A stretch of DNA of 64,000 nucleotides. Source: Lanius collurio. Its lineage: Eukaryota > Chordata > Aves > Passeriformes > Laniidae. A program made the position numbers and the translations under genes. The notes beneath the pieces are model-generated. The model searched no databases. It had not been told where the DNA came from and was given only the letters and a program-made list of their open reading frames with translations. Shown piece by piece: positions 61,626-64,000 of this stretch. Position 1 is the first letter of the stretch; the number at the start of each line of letters is the position of its first letter. Location: assembly GCA_020086605.1 (NCBI GenBank), contig JACBWW010000028.1, forward strand, positions 10,069,953-10,133,952, in the 5' to 3' direction.

Positions 61626-64000
61626 TGAGAGAAATAAATGGAATCTGAGCAAAGGGTGTCCTGTCTGTTTCCTCAGAGAGAGAAGGGATGGGATTATTCC
61701 CTCACAGCTCCAGACAGAAAGGACTGGAGAACTGAGAAGCACTTCTCAGCTCCTGGGGAAGAGATAAAGAGATTATGGTCTTTCCAAAAAATTCTCTTCA
61801 TTTAGCTAAAGGATCGGCCACGATTAAAAAAATCCAACCAACTGAAACACACAAAGATGTGTTATGATTCAGCAACGGTCCACAGAAGGACACAATGCTT
61901 TTAAAATCTCTTATCATACCCCAAAAATCCTGCAGATGGGTAAGGAAATCAGCCATGGAAAGTCAGTTTCCTATAGCTCTCACTTCTAGCCACCTCTTTT
62001 GTTTAACTGAAATTATACAATATTTGTATGAAGTCCTTATAAATCTTATATGTTCCCTGTTTCAACTTGGAAGTGTCCTCAGGGTTGATGCAGAAACCAC
62101 TGTTTTGTTTAAGATGCTGAAGTATCTTCTCAGTTCAGCATTGACTCGGAGTGCTTAATAGAGACAACCAAGAGGCAGAAGGAGAGACACATCTGGCAGA
62201 GACACTAAAATCTAATCCCAGCCTGCTTCTATCCTCAGCCCAAGGATGTTCAGAGTCTATACATGTAATACAGATACCAGCTGGAGAGCTGCTATCAGAC
62301 TTACTCAGAATTAAAATGCTAGGCATTTTTCAGTCATAGCTTGTGCTTCCCATGTAAGGGTACAGCACAAATTTCCAAAGAGTTTCAAGAGGGAAACTAA
62401 TAAAAGAATCTATTATAGTTTACTGGGGACAAAACAGTAGTATGTGGCTTTGGCATTGATGTGAAAATCAAAATCCAGCTCTGAAACACACAACTTTACA
62501 ATCATGAATGCAAGGCGAAAACCTTAAAGGAACCCTACAGAAAATCCCTAGATGCTCCTGAGGCTGCATTCCCATGCAGGGCTCCTCTTCTTCTTTGCTC
62601 ACAGGTCTTCTTCCCCCAAGGAAATCCTTGGCACCAGTTTTTTCTGAATTTACTACCTGAGACTTCACAGCTGCTGAGCTCCCCTGATCTTCACATCCTT
62701 CCACTTTTTATTCTTTTAGATCCTTCATGTTAGACATCACAAGAGGAAGACAGAAAGGTAATTTTTGCAGTTAGGAGTTGCAGTGGTTACTGCACATGAA
62801 AGCAGGGAATTTTAACTTTAATCTCTATGTTGCCATTGAATCCATTCTTTGATTAAATATCATGAATGGAAGATGTACACATTCAAATGTAATAAAATAC
62901 TGCTTCTCTCACTGTCATAGCCATCTTATAGAGGTCGTTTGATCTGTTTACAAAAAAAATTATGTTATTTTACACACTTGAGTAGCATTTTAATCATAAG
63001 AGGCAATTTCATTCTAATTTAATAGAGAAGAGGTATGCCAAACTTAAATACTCATGAAACCCAATCTGGAGCTTGAAGTAAATTGCACATTGTGAAGAGA
63101 GGGAAACACGTCTGTGTTTGTTAAACTGTTAAAATTTAAGTGTTTAAACTTTATTTACTGTATACAATTTTATGCATTCTTCAAGGATCCCTTAGCAGAT
63201 GCTCAATTTTAATGATTATTTTTAATATCTGTTTCAGAGGAACCGGTACCTGTAGCATTCCTGATAAACCCACAAATCCAGCCACCCCTATGAAAGTAAC
63301 CGCAACTGTCATTTATCACTAAAGAATCCTACACCAAATCATAGTGTTTCTACCTTTAAATCCAGCTACTGTGCTCCATTATTATATAATTATCTATTGA
63401 ATTCTATACTTATTCATTAATTTCCTTAACTCTATAACTGGTGTTTCATTCTTAATTGCTTGTTGGAAAGCAGTAGTTACAGAGACACATTGAGATAACG
63501 GCCTGCTTATACTAAATGCTACATACACTGAAAGAGATGTCTGAATTTAAAGAATTTATAGGCCAGATCACTGGTTTTTCTAAGGCTAGTCAAGACACTA
63601 TATAGAAGTTGCTGTGATGGACAGTATGTTCAGAAAACAGCATAACTTTGTATTTGTGAATGCACTTTGCTCTCTATATGTTCCTAATGTCAGGTAAGTA
63701 GTTTCTTTCATCACCATACTATTATACACCCAGCAGAAAATCTATAAGCACTCTATAAACTTCCTAATTCCCTTGGAAAGTAGTCTGATGCATAAAGGCA
63801 CCAAAAGTTACGCAACAGACTTGGTCAAAATCAGTCAAACTGGCAGCACTAAAGCTCTCTATTTCCTTAGCCAAAAACCACTACCTCAAACTAAGAATTT
63901 CCCCATGAGGAATATATCTCCTTTGTCTATAAGGCAGGTGTTTTAAGCACAACAAAACAACGGTGGAGTAAGTTGGTTAAGCAAGTTAAGGCTTCTTCAT
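61626..64000. other. Unique noncoding sequence with one weak exon candidate
   Basis: No repeat family was recognised. A plausible splice acceptor at 63236-63237 opens a 28-codon frame to a stop at 63322 (see findings). The rest is AT-rich unique sequence up to the window edge. Confidence 0.45.

Overview
This looks like vertebrate nuclear DNA from a bird, probably a songbird (Passeriformes). The evidence is the repeats: at least six 3' fragments of CR1 LINEs, the dominant retroposon of birds and reptiles, plus several LTRs of avian endogenous-retrovirus types. I matched these families by remembered similarity, with no database search. The rest is AT-rich unique sequence. I see no bacterial organisation: no operons, ribosome-binding sites or tightly packed genes.

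I could not identify any protein-coding gene or RNA gene. The longest open frames are about 120-150 codons. The longest of all (20177-20632) overlaps an LTR, and others lie inside CR1 copies. The remainder are about what chance gives for 64 kb of this composition and resemble nothing I recognise. The window is best read as a gene desert or the inside of a very long intron. Two short frames that follow good splice-acceptor sequences (minus strand at about 42825, plus strand at about 63238) are flagged as weak exon candidates only.

Layout: 1-760 CR1 (minus); 760-15.6 kb unique sequence with low-complexity tracts; 15.6 kb short CR1 tail (plus); 19.57-21.17 kb repeat cluster made of a CR1 3' end (minus), a CpG-rich LTR (plus) and a second, unrelated LTR (minus); 21.2-40.5 kb unique sequence with microsatellites, a G/T-rich block and small inverted repeats; 40.5-41.43 kb a larger CR1 fragment (minus); 41.86-42.18 kb a GC-rich probable LTR (minus) with a 12-bp inverted repeat at its edge; 48.43-48.82 kb a solo LTR (plus); 53.34 and 56.32 kb two copies of an unidentified 115-bp sequence; 56.66-57.42 kb two CR1 tails (plus); 60.99-61.63 kb an ERVL-type solo LTR (plus); then unique sequence to the end.

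The least explained signal is the 115-bp pair. The copies have exactly equal length, are about 92% identical, lie 2978 bp apart in direct orientation, share CTAA at both ends, and keep an intact 7-bp hairpin. I found no evidence of a new multi-gene system here.
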